Positions 8,281-18,628 of a stretch of 55,221 nt of DNA are shown piece after piece. Source of the stretch: Paenibacillus sp. (lineage in GTDB: Bacteria; Bacillota; Bacilli; Paenibacillales; Paenibacillaceae); contig JAFWEX010000066.1 of assembly GCA_017512705.1 (NCBI GenBank), forward strand, positions 1 through 55,221, given 5' to 3'. The notes below the pieces were generated by a model. It did not search any database. It was not told the origin of the DNA and worked only from the letters and a program-made list of their open reading frames with translations. A program made the position numbers and the translations under genes. Numbering within the stretch: position 1 is the stretch's first letter; every line of letters begins with the position of its first letter.

Positions 8281-8389
8281 GAATCGGATAGGACAGGAAC
8301 ACTTCGAAGTATTCTTGTAATATGTATAGTTCAATCTATTATAGGAAGTCAATATGATGAAAAAGGGTAATGAGCTATGGTGATGAAAA

Positions 8390-9100
8390 ATGAATAATAA
8401 ATTTATCCGAATATATGAAGATATTGCTGGACGTATTCGGAGTGGAGACATCGAGGCAGGTTCACTGTTACAATCTGAACTGGATCTTTCAGAGCGGTAT
8501 CAAACATCCAGAGAGACGATCCGGAAAGCGCTGAAAATGCTGTATGAAGAAGGTTATATTCAGAAGATTCAAGGCAAGGGTTCGATTGTATTGGATATAC
8601 GTAAAATTGACTTTCCCGTGTCCGGTCTGGTCAGTTTCAAAGAATTGGCACAGAAAATGGGACACCGCGCACAAACGGTTGTGAAGCTGTTTGAAGAACA
8701 AGTCGTAGATCAGACGTTGAGCCAAAAAACAAGCTTTGGTCTGAATGAATTGCTATGGCAGATTAACCGAGTCCGCAAAGTGGATGGTGAACATGTTATT
8801 CTGGATAAGGACTATATCAGTCAGCGATTAATTCCAGGCCTGAACAGAGAAATCTGTCAAGATTCCATCTATGAGTATGTTGAACAGAAGCTTGGGCTCT
8901 CCATATCGTACGCCAAGAAGGAAATTTTGGTGGAGGAGCCTACAGCCGAGGATCGACAGTTGTTAGATCTTGAAGGGTTTCATAATGTAGTTGTCGTAAG
9001 AAGCCAGGTCTATCTGGAAGATACTAGCCAGTTTCAGTACACGGAATCAAGGCATCGACCAGACAAGTTTATCTTTGTGGATTTTGCAAGACGGAAATAA
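8390..9100 (+). CDS. treR: TreR-type GntR/HutC-family repressor
   Basis: A 236-residue regulator. The N-terminal winged helix (residues 5-70) contains the GntR pattern YQTSRETIRKALKMLYEEGY. The C-terminal UTRA ligand domain carries stretches almost identical to Bacillus subtilis TreR, such as FPVSGLVSFKELAQ, DGEHVILDKDY and FQYTESRHR. In B. subtilis TreR represses trehalose PTS and phospho-trehalase genes and is released by trehalose-6-phosphate. No treP or treA is near; instead a DUF5107-TPR gene and a glycosidase follow after a terminator. It may regulate trehalose genes elsewhere. A palindromic site between promoter and start suggests autoregulation. The ribosome site is weak (GGTGATG). 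Confidence 0.85.
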   Translation: MNNKFIRIYEDIAGRIRSGDIEAGSLLQSELDLSERYQTSRETIRKALKMLYEEGYIQKIQGKGSIVLDIRKIDFPVSGLVSFKELAQKMGHRAQTVVKLFEEQVVDQTLSQKTSFGLNELLWQINRVRKVDGEHVILDKDYISQRLIPGLNREICQDSIYEYVEQKLGLSISYAKKEILVEEPTAEDRQLLDLEGFHNVVVVRSQVYLEDTSQFQYTESRHRPDKFIFVDFARRK

Positions 9101-9193
9101 GTGAATGAAGTGAGTAAAGGTGAGTTAGAATCAGGAACCAATAATCAACAAACAAATATAAAAATCCAAGAACCACAATCCAAGAACCAAAAT

Positions 9194-9243
9194 AAGAGAG
9201 TACTCGGTCACGCATACCTATTGTGACAAGGGTGCTCTTTTTG
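9194..9243 (+). terminator. Rho-independent terminator after treR
   Basis: AAGAG and GTAC pair with GGTGCTCTT around an inner TCAC/GTGA stem, followed by TTTTTG. It separates treR from the downstream catabolic genes. The 90 bases between the treR stop and this hairpin hold only a short imperfect direct repeat (TCCAAGAACCA twice). Confidence 0.7.
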
Positions 9244-9355
9244 TCATGCAGCATAGCGTACCTAATCAGAAGATCGTCCATCAAGAACCTTTTAATGTCA
9301 ATGTTACTCTGCTTTACCTCCGCGTATGATCATCATATTACGAGGCAAGGAGTGA

Positions 9356-12300
9356 GTGAATTTGAAGGAAGTTAGCCGGGAAGCGAAAGTTCGCATATGG
9401 GAAGAGAATAGGGAGATTCCAACATACGGCACAGGTCAACCCGATAAGAATCCAATGTTTTTGGAAAAACGAATCTATCAGGGCAGCTCAGGCAAAGTGT
9501 ATCCTTATCCTGTCATTGACCGTATTGAAAATGAAGCGAAGCTGCAAACGTATCGTTTGATTATTCTAGAAAACGAATATGTTCGGATTGAGATGATGCC
9601 AGAACTTGGAGGTCGAATCTATCGTGCGCTGGATCTGACCAATCAATATGATTTCGTTTATTACAACCATGTCATCAAGCCCTCCCTAGTCGGACTTACG
9701 GGTCCATGGATCGCTGGAGGAATCGAATTCAACTGGCCGCAGCACCATCGGCCCAACACGTATGGTCCGGTGGATTGCACGTACGAAAATAATGAAGACG
9801 GAAGCGCGACGGTCTGGGTAGGCGAAATTGATCGGATGTATGGCACCAAAATGACAGCCGGGTTTACTTTGCATCCGGGCAAAGCCTATTTGGAAATCAA
9901 AGCACAAGTCTACAACCGTACGAATGAACCTCAGACGTTTCTATGGTGGGCGAATCCAGCGTTGGCCGTTAACGAAGATAGTCAATCGGTGTTTCCACCT
10001 GATGTAACGGCAGTGCTGGATCATGGAAAAAGGGATGTGTCCGGTTTTCCCATGGCGACGGGTACGTATTATAAAACGGATTATTCCAGAGGCGTAGACA
10101 TTTCGATGTACAACAATATTCCCGTCCCTACATCCTATATGGCCTATAAGTCGGAATACAATTTTGTAGGAGGTTACGATCATCGGGCACAGGCGGGAAT
10201 GTTGCATGTTGCCAATCATCACATCTCTCCAGGCAAGAAGCAATGGACATGGGGCAATGGGGATTTCGGGAAAGCCTGGGAGAGGCAGTTGACGGACGAA
10301 GATGGACCTTATATTGAACTAATGACGGGTGTCTTTACCGATAACCAGCCTGATTTTACTTGGCTTCAGCCGTATGAAACGAAGTGTTTTACGCAGTATT
10401 TCATGCCCTATAAAGACGTAGGAATGGTGAAAAATGCGTCCATAGATGCAGCAATTAATCTTGAACTTGATGATCTAACAGGAATGGTTAACATCCGAAT
10501 CTATACAACATCCAACTATGAGGACTTGTCCATCGATGTTAAGGGTGCTGTGGCGACTTATTTTGAAGACATAAGTGATATCTCACCAGCACGTTCTTAC
10601 ACAGTCTCATTCCCTTGGGAGGGACAGGAGCCGTGGCATGATATCAAACTCAGTGTTCGCACGAGAGAAGGAAGGGTGCTTGTGGAATACCAGCCGGAAC
10701 CGCCCAGTAATCAAGACATTCCTGATCCTGCGGAGCCCCTGCCTCTACCCTCCCAGATCAACAGCATCGAACAACTTTACTTGGCAGGACTTCACCTGGA
10801 GCAGTACCGGCACGCTACCTATGAACCTGAATCGTATTACTTGGAAGGACTGCGACGCGAACCTGCCGATATTCGCCTAAATATAGCATACGGGACGTTA
10901 CTACTTCGCAGGGGACAATATCAGGAGGCGGAACCCCATTTCAATCAGGCAGTTCAGTCACTTACGTGGAAAAATACGAATCCCTATGATAGTGAAGCTT
11001 ATTATCAGCTTGGTCTATGTCTGAAGCTGCAAGGGAGGCTGAAAGAGGCCTATGATGCATTATATAAAGCCGTCTGGTCTGCGCAATATCAGGATGTCGG
11101 ATATTATACTCTCGCTCAGATTGATACTGGCCGGCATATGTATGCAGAAGCTCTTGAACATGTTGAATCTGCACTGATTCGGAATAGTAGAAATTATAAA
11201 GCACGTCACTTGAAAACAGTGCTACTCCGTAAATTGAAGCGTTACTCGCTGGCGAGTTCATGTGCACGTGAAACGTTGGATTTGGACCCGGTGGAATACG
11301 GTTCAGCTTATGAATGGATGTTATTATCTCATAATGATCTTACTGATTTGCAGCAGTCCACACAGACAAGGGACTATTTTATGCGGATTATGCGGGGAGA
11401 CGTCCACAATTACTTGCATTTGGCAGCAGATTATACCGAGAGCGGCATGTGGGAGGAAGCATTGAATGTGCTTGCTATTATAGATACACAGCTGGTTGAA
11501 CCGTACCCTATGCTTAGATATGCTCAGGCATACCTGCAACGGCAGTTGGGTCAGCAGGAACAGGCCATCACGCGTCAGAAGCAGGCGAACGCTGCTGGGA
11601 CCCCGTATTGTTTTCCGAACACTCCATTCGAACTGATGATTCTTCTAGATGCCCTTGATGCTGACCCGGACGATGCACGCGCCCATTATTATGTGGGCAA
11701 CTGGTTCTACGACCACAAACGATACGAGGATGCCATACATCATTGGGAGATATCGAGTGAACTAGACCCGCTCTTTCCTACAGTGCACCGCAACTTAGGT
11801 CTGGCTTATTACAACAAGTTAAGGCAGCCTGATCTGGCTTTGAACTCGATGAAGGAAGCGTTTCGGTTAGATCCGCAAGATGCGCGTGTATTTTATGAGC
11901 TGGATCAACTAGAGAAGAAGATGGGGTGCTCTCCAGAAAAACGTTTGCGCTGGTTGGAATCTCAGATGCAACTAGTAGAACAGCGGGACGATCTATATAT
12001 CGAATGGATAACGTTATTGAACATGCTAAGTTATCATCAGGAGGCATACACCGCGCTTCAATCGAGACAGTTTCACCCTTGGGAGGGTGGGGAAGGCAAA
12101 GTTACTGGGCAGTACGTTACGGCTCTGTTGGAGCTTGCAAAGGAAAAACTTAGAGAGAGTCAGACAGAGGACGCAGTTAAACTGTTGCTTCAGGCGCTGA
12201 GGTTTCCAGAGAATCTCGGAGAAGGCAAGCTTGAAGGCAGTGCTGACAATGCCATATATTATGCGCTTGGTTGTGCATATGAACAGTTGCAACAGACTGC

Positions 12301-12706
12301 TGCTGCTGAGGAGAGTTTCCGTAAGGCATCAACCGGTCTGGATGAACCTGCTAGTGCGATGTTTTATAACGACCAGCCCCCAGAAGGAATTTACTTTCAA
12401 GGACTTGCCTGGCAGAAGCTTAACAATGTGGAGGAAGCAAACAAACGGTTTAACAAACTAATTAATTATGCTGAGCAACATCTGTATGATCACATACAGA
12501 TCGATTATTTTGCTGTATCTTTGCCGGATTTTCTCGTATTTGACGATGATCTGGATCAGCGAAATCGAGAGCATTGTCATTACATGCGGGCATTAGGACT
12601 TCTCGGACTAGGTAAGACACAAGAAGCTTCCCAAGAGTTGCAACGAGTACTGGAAAATAATAAAAATCATCAGCAGGCTTTCCTGCTTCAAGCAAAAGGG
12701 TTCTGA
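9356..12706 (+). CDS. DUF5107 and TPR-repeat protein, 1116 aa
   Basis: A large soluble protein without signal peptide. The N-terminal part (about residues 40-400) matches DUF5107, a beta-sandwich domain of the galactose-mutarotase-like type; visible marks include MMPELGGRIYRALD and GGIEFNWPQHHRP. From about residue 475 to the end there are many tetratricopeptide-like helical pairs (for example ALxxDPxxARVFYELxQLE units), a scaffold for protein or peptide binding. DUF5107-TPR proteins sit beside glycoside hydrolases in soil bacteria, suggesting carbohydrate binding or cleavage, but an enzymatic role is not shown here. Start is uncertain: the AAGGAG at 9347-9352 is only 3 bases from the GTG at 9356, while an in-frame TTG at 9362 is better spaced. 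The GH35 gene follows 69 bases later. Confidence 0.8.
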   Translation: MNLKEVSREAKVRIWEENREIPTYGTGQPDKNPMFLEKRIYQGSSGKVYPYPVIDRIENEAKLQTYRLIILENEYVRIEMMPELGGRIYRALDLTNQYDFVYYNHVIKPSLVGLTGPWIAGGIEFNWPQHHRPNTYGPVDCTYENNEDGSATVWVGEIDRMYGTKMTAGFTLHPGKAYLEIKAQVYNRTNEPQTFLWWANPALAVNEDSQSVFPPDVTAVLDHGKRDVSGFPMATGTYYKTDYSRGVDISMYNNIPVPTSYMAYKSEYNFVGGYDHRAQAGMLHVANHHISPGKKQWTWGNGDFGKAWERQLTDEDGPYIELMTGVFTDNQPDFTWLQPYETKCFTQYFMPYKDVGMVKNASIDAAINLELDDLTGMVNIRIYTTSNYEDLSIDVKGAVATYFEDISDISPARSYTVSFPWEGQEPWHDIKLSVRTREGRVLVEYQPEPPSNQDIPDPAEPLPLPSQINSIEQLYLAGLHLEQYRHATYEPESYYLEGLRREPADIRLNIAYGTLLLRRGQYQEAEPHFNQAVQSLTWKNTNPYDSEAYYQLGLCLKLQGRLKEAYDALYKAVWSAQYQDVGYYTLAQIDTGRHMYAEALEHVESALIRNSRNYKARHLKTVLLRKLKRYSLASSCARETLDLDPVEYGSAYEWMLLSHNDLTDLQQSTQTRDYFMRIMRGDVHNYLHLAADYTESGMWEEALNVLAIIDTQLVEPYPMLRYAQAYLQRQLGQQEQAITRQKQANAAGTPYCFPNTPFELMILLDALDADPDDARAHYYVGNWFYDHKRYEDAIHHWEISSELDPLFPTVHRNLGLAYYNKLRQPDLALNSMKEAFRLDPQDARVFYELDQLEKKMGCSPEKRLRWLESQMQLVEQRDDLYIEWITLLNMLSYHQEAYTALQSRQFHPWEGGEGKVTGQYVTALLELAKEKLRESQTEDAVKLLLQALRFPENLGEGKLEGSADNAIYYALGCAYEQLQQTAAAEESFRKASTGLDEPASAMFYNDQPPEGIYFQGLAWQKLNNVEEANKRFNKLINYAEQHLYDHIQIDYFAVSLPDFLVFDDDLDQRNREHCHYMRALGLLGLGKTQEASQELQRVLENNKNHQQAFLLQAKGF

Positions 12707-12775
12707 ATTCAAGTGCGTCGATCGAAACATCGTTTAATCTTATCATTCTACCAAAGGAAGAGTTGATCTATTTCT

Positions 12776-15091
12776 ATGAAAGATAACACAAAGATTCACT
12801 TTACACTGGATGCCATAGATAAACGGATTCTACCGGGACGTATGAAGGGCAATGGAGGCTCCAATACCCGGGGAGAATCGTACGATTTCACCAGTTTTTA
12901 TATGACGCATAACGATAAACCACATATTCCTGTCGTTGGGGAATTTTACTTTTCCAGATTTGCTTATCTTCAGTGGGAGGAAGAATTGTTGAAGATGAAA
13001 GCAGGGGGTGTGAACATTGTGGCATCCTATGTTTTTTGGAACTTCCATGAGGAAAAAGAGGGAGTGTTTGATTGGTCGGGGCAATTGAACTTGCGACATT
13101 TTGTGGATCTATGTGGTAAACATCAGCTGCCACTAATTGTTCGGATCGGGCCCTTCTGTCACGGTGAAGTACGTAATGGCGGGTTGCCTGATTGGCTGTT
13201 TAACTACGCTTTCGACGTCCGATCCAATGATGAAGGTTATTTGTACTACGCGGAACGGCTATACCGGGAGATTGCACGTCAGATTCAAGGTTGTTTCTAT
13301 CAAGAGGGGGGGCCGATCATCGCTATACAGCTTGAGAATGAATATATGCATGCAGGTGCACCTCTGGACGTGTGGGGTTATTCCCAGGATAAATATATCT
13401 CTTCCGGACGTGATGGAAAAGAACATATGGATCGACTTCGTCATATTGCGAAAAAAGCAGGCATGAATCCGATGTTCTATACAGCCACCGCATGGGGCGG
13501 AGCAGCAGTCCCTGAACAGGGTACGCTGCCAATGCTCGCCGGATATGCATATACTCCATGGATTCCGAATCAACCTCCAAGCAGGGAGTATCTGTTCCGC
13601 GACTTACACAAGAATCCTATGGAAGAATTGGATTATGACAGCCTGGAATATCCAGCAGCCTACTGTGAACTTGCTGGTGGCATGCAGGTCAGTTATCAAG
13701 CACGTCCTGTGGTTGATGCAGATAGTGTGGAGGCAATGACCGTGGTTAAGCTGGCTAATGGCAGCAATCTGGTGGGGTACTACATGTATCACGGAGGTTC
13801 CAATCCAATTGGCCAACATACGTATTTCAACGAACGTGGGCTACCCCGAATTACGTATGACTACCAAGCGCCTCTTGGGGAGTTTGGTCGTATCGGGGAA
13901 TCGTATGATCGAATTCGTAGTTTGGCAATGTTCCTGGATGCATATGGTGAGTTATTAGCTCCTATGGGAACTGTTATTGGCGAGGAACAGTTGTCCATTA
14001 CACCGGAAAATATATCGGATGTCCGCTGGGCTGTCCGGCAGAGAGCAGGATCGGGATTTGTCTTTATCAATAATTATCAGGATCATGTAGATATGCCAGC
14101 GCGTGATGTGCAACTTGAACTTGTAACACCTCAAGGTGAAGTGAAACTTCCCCAATGTGGAACGATTCAAGTGAAACCTGGTAAGGCAATGATCTTGCCT
14201 TTTCATCTAAGTGTAGGTGAGATGAAACTCATAAGTGCCACGGTTCAGCCGCTGACCAGATTTATGGTCGATGAAGAACTTACAGCCGTATTTTATGCCC
14301 ATGAAGGGATGATTCCGGAATATGTAATTGATGCGGCAGGCATAAACGAAGTGTACCAGAACGAAGACAAAATCCAGGAGCAGGACGGGATGTATGTGCT
14401 TCATCCGAAGGCTGGAAAACAACATAATCTCCGTGTGACTATGATGGATGGAACCGTGATTTGCTTGTTGACGCTGACACGAGAGGAAGCGTTACAATCG
14501 TACCTTTTTGAATTAGATGGAGAAAAAAGATTGGTGATCAGCACGAGTCATCTATATGTGCACAATGAGCAGTTGGTATGTACTTCCGTTCAGCACAATG
14601 AGTTCGAAGTATCGTTCTATCCTCCACCTAAGAGTGTTATAGTTCCCGAATTTGCAACCTTACACCAGTCAGAGCATCCGTTATTCGTTACCTATACTCT
14701 ACAACTACCGTTCTATGAGCCGCTTATACAAGTGGAATATCCCAAAGAGAACGCAGCTACTTTAAAAATAGATATGTGTTGGCCTGAACAGGTGAATGAC
14801 CTGTTTGTCGAGATCGACTACGAAGGGGATGTTGCAGCGGCTTATATTCATCAGCAGTTATTAACCGATCATATCCAGTACGGGGATCCATGGAAAATAG
14901 GATTAAAGCAATCTCGACATCTGTTGGTTGATCATGATCTGCGGCTATTAATAACACCTCTTCGCAAAGGGACGACGGAACATTTTGTAAATCAGGCATA
15001 TGTGGAGCGATTCCAGGGAGTAGAACTGGGCAGGATCGAACAGATCTCCATTGTCCCACACTATCGAGTTACATTAGTGGTTTCCTTTTGA
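12776..15091 (+). CDS. GH35-type beta-galactosidase-like glycosidase
   Basis: A 771-residue glycoside hydrolase of family 35 type. The N-terminal TIM barrel (about residues 40-390) starts with the GEFYFSRFAYLQWEEELLKM block found in GH35 enzymes. The segment IAIQLENEY (about residue 182) supplies the acid/base glutamate, and AAYCELAGGM (about residue 298) fits the nucleophile region. The remaining 380 residues are beta-rich accessory domains. No signal peptide is seen, so it should act on imported oligosaccharides in the cytoplasm, releasing terminal beta-galactosyl residues or a related sugar. It follows the DUF5107-TPR gene and precedes rhamnose genes, so a pectin-type (rhamnogalacturonan) oligosaccharide is a plausible substrate; that is inference. 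Confidence 0.82.
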   Translation: MKDNTKIHFTLDAIDKRILPGRMKGNGGSNTRGESYDFTSFYMTHNDKPHIPVVGEFYFSRFAYLQWEEELLKMKAGGVNIVASYVFWNFHEEKEGVFDWSGQLNLRHFVDLCGKHQLPLIVRIGPFCHGEVRNGGLPDWLFNYAFDVRSNDEGYLYYAERLYREIARQIQGCFYQEGGPIIAIQLENEYMHAGAPLDVWGYSQDKYISSGRDGKEHMDRLRHIAKKAGMNPMFYTATAWGGAAVPEQGTLPMLAGYAYTPWIPNQPPSREYLFRDLHKNPMEELDYDSLEYPAAYCELAGGMQVSYQARPVVDADSVEAMTVVKLANGSNLVGYYMYHGGSNPIGQHTYFNERGLPRITYDYQAPLGEFGRIGESYDRIRSLAMFLDAYGELLAPMGTVIGEEQLSITPENISDVRWAVRQRAGSGFVFINNYQDHVDMPARDVQLELVTPQGEVKLPQCGTIQVKPGKAMILPFHLSVGEMKLISATVQPLTRFMVDEELTAVFYAHEGMIPEYVIDAAGINEVYQNEDKIQEQDGMYVLHPKAGKQHNLRVTMMDGTVICLLTLTREEALQSYLFELDGEKRLVISTSHLYVHNEQLVCTSVQHNEFEVSFYPPPKSVIVPEFATLHQSEHPLFVTYTLQLPFYEPLIQVEYPKENAATLKIDMCWPEQVNDLFVEIDYEGDVAAAYIHQQLLTDHIQYGDPWKIGLKQSRHLLVDHDLRLLITPLRKGTTEHFVNQAYVERFQGVELGRIEQISIVPHYRVTLVVSF

Positions 15092-15099
15092 ATATATTT

Positions 15100-15136
15100 G
15101 TTTTGTTTTTAAAATCTTTTGTTTTCAAAACAAAAC
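15100..15136. promoter_or_regulatory. Inverted-repeat operator upstream of the rhamnose genes
   Basis: TTTTGTTTT (15117-15125) and AAAACAAAA (15127-15135) form a perfect 19-bp dyad with one central base. A second partial copy, TTTTGTTTTTAAAA, lies just upstream at 15100-15113. T-rich dyads of this kind are typical of DeoR-family operators, and Bacillus rhamnose genes are controlled by a DeoR-family regulator (RhaR), but no such regulator is encoded in the window. Confidence 0.5.
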
Positions 15137-15189
15137 AAAGATGATAAACTCGAATCAGGAAGAAAACAAACATTATCGGAGGGGAACCC

Positions 15190-17259
15190 ATGGTACAGAG
15201 TTTATGGAATGCAGAGCAGGCATCACAAAAGACAACAGGGCTTGAGCAGCTCGTTTACCGCTCCAATCTGATTGGTACGGATCGCAGAGTATGCAATATT
15301 TATGGTGGTAACACGTCTGCCAAAACAATCGTGAAGGATTTCCGTGGCCGTGATGTCGAAGTGATGTATGTGAAGGGAAGCGGCTCAGATCTCGGTTCTA
15401 TGGAAGCAAAGCATTTTACAGGACTGGCACTTGAAGATATTATCCCACTTCTGGAACGTGACTCGATGTCAGATGAAGAGATGGTGGAGTACCTCGGGCA
15501 CTGCATGATTGATGCGAAACATCCACGAGCTTCGATTGAAACGCTACTGCACGCGTTCCTTCCATACAAACATGTTGATCATACGCACCCGGATGCGATT
15601 ATCAGCCTCTGCTGTGCGGATAACGGGAAAGAACTGGCGAAGGAAATATACGGTGATCGTTTTGTTTGGGTTCCTTATGTACGCCCGGGTTTTACACTGT
15701 CCAAAATGATTGCTGAAAGCGTATTCGCCAATCCGAAAGCCGAGCTTGTACTTATGGAGAAGCATGGGTTGGTAACTTGGGGAGAAACTTCCGAGGCATG
15801 TTACGCACAGACGATCAAAATCATTAATGAGGCGGAAGCCTATATTGAAGCACGTGTGAATGAAGCTAATCTGTTTGGCGGCGTAAAACATCCTGCACTT
15901 CCTGCGGAAGTACGTCGCCAGATTGCTGCGCGTGTGATGCCTGTTATTCGCGGAGCGGTGTCTGACAGCAAAAAAATGATTTTGTCTTTTGATGATCAGG
16001 AGGATGTACTCACATTTGTAGGTGGCGCTGATTCTCCGCAGCTGTCTCAGGTTGGCGCGGCATGCCCGGATCATCTGGTACATACCAAAGTCGTGCCGCT
16101 CTTCATTGATTGGACGCCGAATGCGGATGATATTGACGGGCTGAAAGCGAAGCTGGCGGAATCTATTGCCGCTTACAAAGATCAATATCAGCAATATTTT
16201 GAGGATAACAAAAACGAAGGCGATGTTATGTTCGAAGCGGCTCCTCGCGTTATTCTCATCCCGGGCGTAGGCATGATTAATACCGGGAAAAGCTGGGCGC
16301 TATCTCAGGTAAGCGGTGCACTGTATCACCGGGCGATAGCGGTTATGCGCGGAGCAACAAGTCTTGGCACATTCGTTTCCCTCAGCGCGAATGAATCTTA
16401 CAATGTGGAATATTGGCCGCTGGAACTATATAAACTGTCACTTGCCCCTGCGGAAACGGAGTTTTCTCGCAAAGTGGCGTTTATTACAGGTGGCGCAGGC
16501 GGTATTGGTAGTGAAACAGCACGTAGACTGGTTTCCGAAGGCGCACACGTTGTGCTTGCTGACCTAAATCTGGAAGGTGCCCAGAAGGTTGCACAGGAAA
16601 TCAACGATCAATATGGCGCGAACCGTGCATACGCACTCAAGATGGATGTGACAGACGAGGAAGCGGTGCAAGCAGCCTATGCCGAAACAGCCCTGCAATA
16701 CGGTGGGGTGGATATCATCGTTAACAACGCTGGACTCGCAACATCTAGCCCATTTGACGAAACATCATTGAAAGAATGGAACTTGAATATCAGTGTGCTG
16801 GGCACTGGGTATTTCCTGGTCGCACGTGAGGCATTCAAATTGATGAAGGAGCAGGGCATCGGTGGAAGCATGGTTTTCATCGGGTCCAAAAACTCGGTGT
16901 ATGCAGGTAAGAGCGCATCCGCTTACAGCTCGGCAAAGGCACTCGAAGCACATCTTGCTCGCTGTATTGCAGCGGAAGGTGGCGAATACGGCATTCGTGT
17001 TAACACGATTTTGCCCGATGCTATTTTGCAAGGCTCAGCGATCTGGAACGGTTCTTGGAGAAACGAGCGTGCCGCGGCATACGGCATTGAGCCGGATCAG
17101 CTTGAGGAATATTATCGCAAACGCACAACACTGCTCGTGAATATTTATCCAAAAGATATTGCGGAAGGTATCGCCTTCTTTGCCTCATCCAAATCGGAGA
17201 AAACGACAGGTTGCATGTTGACTATTGATGGCGGTGTCCCGGCAGCATTCACACGTTAA
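15190..17259 (+). CDS. rhaEW: Bifunctional rhamnulose-1-phosphate aldolase / lactaldehyde dehydrogenase
   Basis: A 689-residue two-domain enzyme with the same length and layout as B. subtilis RhaEW (YuxG). The N-terminal class II aldolase domain (residues 1-420) has the segment GGNTSAK and the metal-binding histidines in VDHTHPDAI. The C-terminal short-chain dehydrogenase (about residues 425-685) has the cofactor loop [10 protein letters not shown], the NNAG motif, and the catalytic Tyr in SAYSSAKA. It splits L-rhamnulose-1-phosphate into dihydroxyacetone phosphate and L-lactaldehyde and oxidises the latter to lactate, in the cytoplasm. The ATG at 15190 is preceded by GGAGGGG. It is 16 bases ahead of rhaA, with which it must be co-transcribed. 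A T-rich inverted repeat lies upstream. Confidence 0.93.
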   Translation: MVQSLWNAEQASQKTTGLEQLVYRSNLIGTDRRVCNIYGGNTSAKTIVKDFRGRDVEVMYVKGSGSDLGSMEAKHFTGLALEDIIPLLERDSMSDEEMVEYLGHCMIDAKHPRASIETLLHAFLPYKHVDHTHPDAIISLCCADNGKELAKEIYGDRFVWVPYVRPGFTLSKMIAESVFANPKAELVLMEKHGLVTWGETSEACYAQTIKIINEAEAYIEARVNEANLFGGVKHPALPAEVRRQIAARVMPVIRGAVSDSKKMILSFDDQEDVLTFVGGADSPQLSQVGAACPDHLVHTKVVPLFIDWTPNADDIDGLKAKLAESIAAYKDQYQQYFEDNKNEGDVMFEAAPRVILIPGVGMINTGKSWALSQVSGALYHRAIAVMRGATSLGTFVSLSANESYNVEYWPLELYKLSLAPAETEFSRKVAFITGGAGGIGSETARRLVSEGAHVVLADLNLEGAQKVAQEINDQYGANRAYALKMDVTDEEAVQAAYAETALQYGGVDIIVNNAGLATSSPFDETSLKEWNLNISVLGTGYFLVAREAFKLMKEQGIGGSMVFIGSKNSVYAGKSASAYSSAKALEAHLARCIAAEGGEYGIRVNTILPDAILQGSAIWNGSWRNERAAAYGIEPDQLEEYYRKRTTLLVNIYPKDIAEGIAFFASSKSEKTTGCMLTIDGGVPAAFTR

Positions 17260-17275
17260 TAAGGAGGTTAGACGG

Positions 17276-18556
17276 ATGGATAACCAAGTGAAACAAGCTT
17301 ATGAAGCGGCAAAGGCACTTTATGCACAGCACGGTATCGACACCGATGAAATGTTAAGCAAGCTGGCAGAGATCAAAGTATCCGTGCACTGTTGGCAAGG
17401 AGACGATGTCAAAGGTTTTCTGAATCAGGATGGTGAATTGACAGGCGGCATATCGGTAACGGGTCAATATCCTGGAGCAGCAACAAACCCTGCCGAACTT
17501 CGTGCTGATCTGGAACAGGCTTTTGCACTCATTCCAGGTAAACATAAGGTGAATCTGCATGCAATCTATGCCGATACTGACGAACAGGTGGAGCTGGATC
17601 AGATCGAACCGAGGCACTATGAGAATTGGGTAAAGTGGGCGAAAGAGCATGGCCTGGGGCTGGATTTTAACCCTACTTGTTTCTCGCACGAAAAATCAAG
17701 TGACGGCTTCACACTCAGTCATCCTGACCCTGAGATCCGACAGTTCTGGATCGATCATTGCAAAGCTTCACGGCGAATCGGCGCTTATTTCGGTGAACAA
17801 TTGGGTCAGACTTGTGTGACGAATGTATGGATACCCGATGGATTCAAGGATAACCCTGTGGATCGAATGTCCCCGCGTAAACGTCTGAAAGAATCACTGG
17901 ACGAAGTATTTGCCGAACCGCTCAATAAGGAGCACAATCTGGATGCGGTTGAGAGCAAACTGTTTGGTCTGGGTTCAGAGGCCTACGTCGTGGGTTCGCA
18001 TGAATTTTATATGGGATATGGTTTGCAAAATGATACGCTGATCTGTCTGGACGCAGGGCATTTCCATCCCACAGAAGTGATATCGGGCAAGTTGTCTTCA
18101 CTAGCCTTGTTTACAAGCGGTATTCTTCTACATGTTAGTCGTCCAATGCGCTGGGATAGCGATCACGTAGTAATTATGGATGACGAATTGCTTGAAATAG
18201 CCCGTGAATTGGTACGTCATGAGCTGCTGGGCACAACACACATCGGGCTGGACTTCTTTGACGCCAGCATTAATCGTGTGGCTGCATGGGTAGTTGGTAC
18301 ACGCAATACGATTAAAGCACTTCTTCGAGCTATGCTTGAGCCGGTAGACGAGCTGAAACAGGCGGAGCTGGAAGGAGATTATACGACACGCCTCGCACTG
18401 ACAGAGGAGTTCAAGTCTTATCCGTTTGGCGCGGTGTGGGATTACTACTGTGCCCAGCAGGGTGTGCCTGTTCGGGAACAGTGGATTAAGGAAGTTAAAT
18501 CCTATGAGCAGGATGTCCTGCTGCAAAGAACAGAATCATTATATAAATTGGCCTGA
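17276..18556 (+). CDS. rhaA: L-rhamnose isomerase
   Basis: A 426-residue enzyme converting L-rhamnose to L-rhamnulose, the first step of the pathway. Typical stretches include VHCWQGDDV near the N terminus, [20 protein letters not shown], and [11 protein letters not shown], which contributes Asp and His metal ligands. The ATG at 17276 is chosen because AAGGAGG lies 9 bases upstream at 17261-17267; a longer in-frame reading from 17225 would overlap rhaEW. The gene is followed by a strong terminator at 18591-18628, closing the operon. Rhamnulokinase, needed between isomerase and aldolase, is not in this window and must lie elsewhere or be replaced by another kinase. Confidence 0.93.
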   Translation: MDNQVKQAYEAAKALYAQHGIDTDEMLSKLAEIKVSVHCWQGDDVKGFLNQDGELTGGISVTGQYPGAATNPAELRADLEQAFALIPGKHKVNLHAIYADTDEQVELDQIEPRHYENWVKWAKEHGLGLDFNPTCFSHEKSSDGFTLSHPDPEIRQFWIDHCKASRRIGAYFGEQLGQTCVTNVWIPDGFKDNPVDRMSPRKRLKESLDEVFAEPLNKEHNLDAVESKLFGLGSEAYVVGSHEFYMGYGLQNDTLICLDAGHFHPTEVISGKLSSLALFTSGILLHVSRPMRWDSDHVVIMDDELLEIARELVRHELLGTTHIGLDFFDASINRVAAWVVGTRNTIKALLRAMLEPVDELKQAELEGDYTTRLALTEEFKSYPFGAVWDYYCAQQGVPVREQWIKEVKSYEQDVLLQRTESLYKLA

Positions 18557-18590
18557 AATATATATCGCTCAAAATTATAGTTAACCTCAT

Positions 18591-18628
18591 AAACCACGGT
18601 GGAATGAAAGTTCCGGGCGTGGTTTTTT
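18591..18628 (+). terminator. Rho-independent terminator after rhaA
   Basis: AAACCACG pairs with CGTGGTTT around an inner GGAA/TTCC hairpin, then a run of T. Its position rules out a ribosomal start for the next gene at 18604. Confidence 0.85.

Noticed and set aside
9069-9284. 71-residue minus-strand frame over the treR terminator
   Set aside because: It covers the end of treR and the terminator hairpin and has no ribosome site; hydrophobic run is a by-product of AT-rich sequence.
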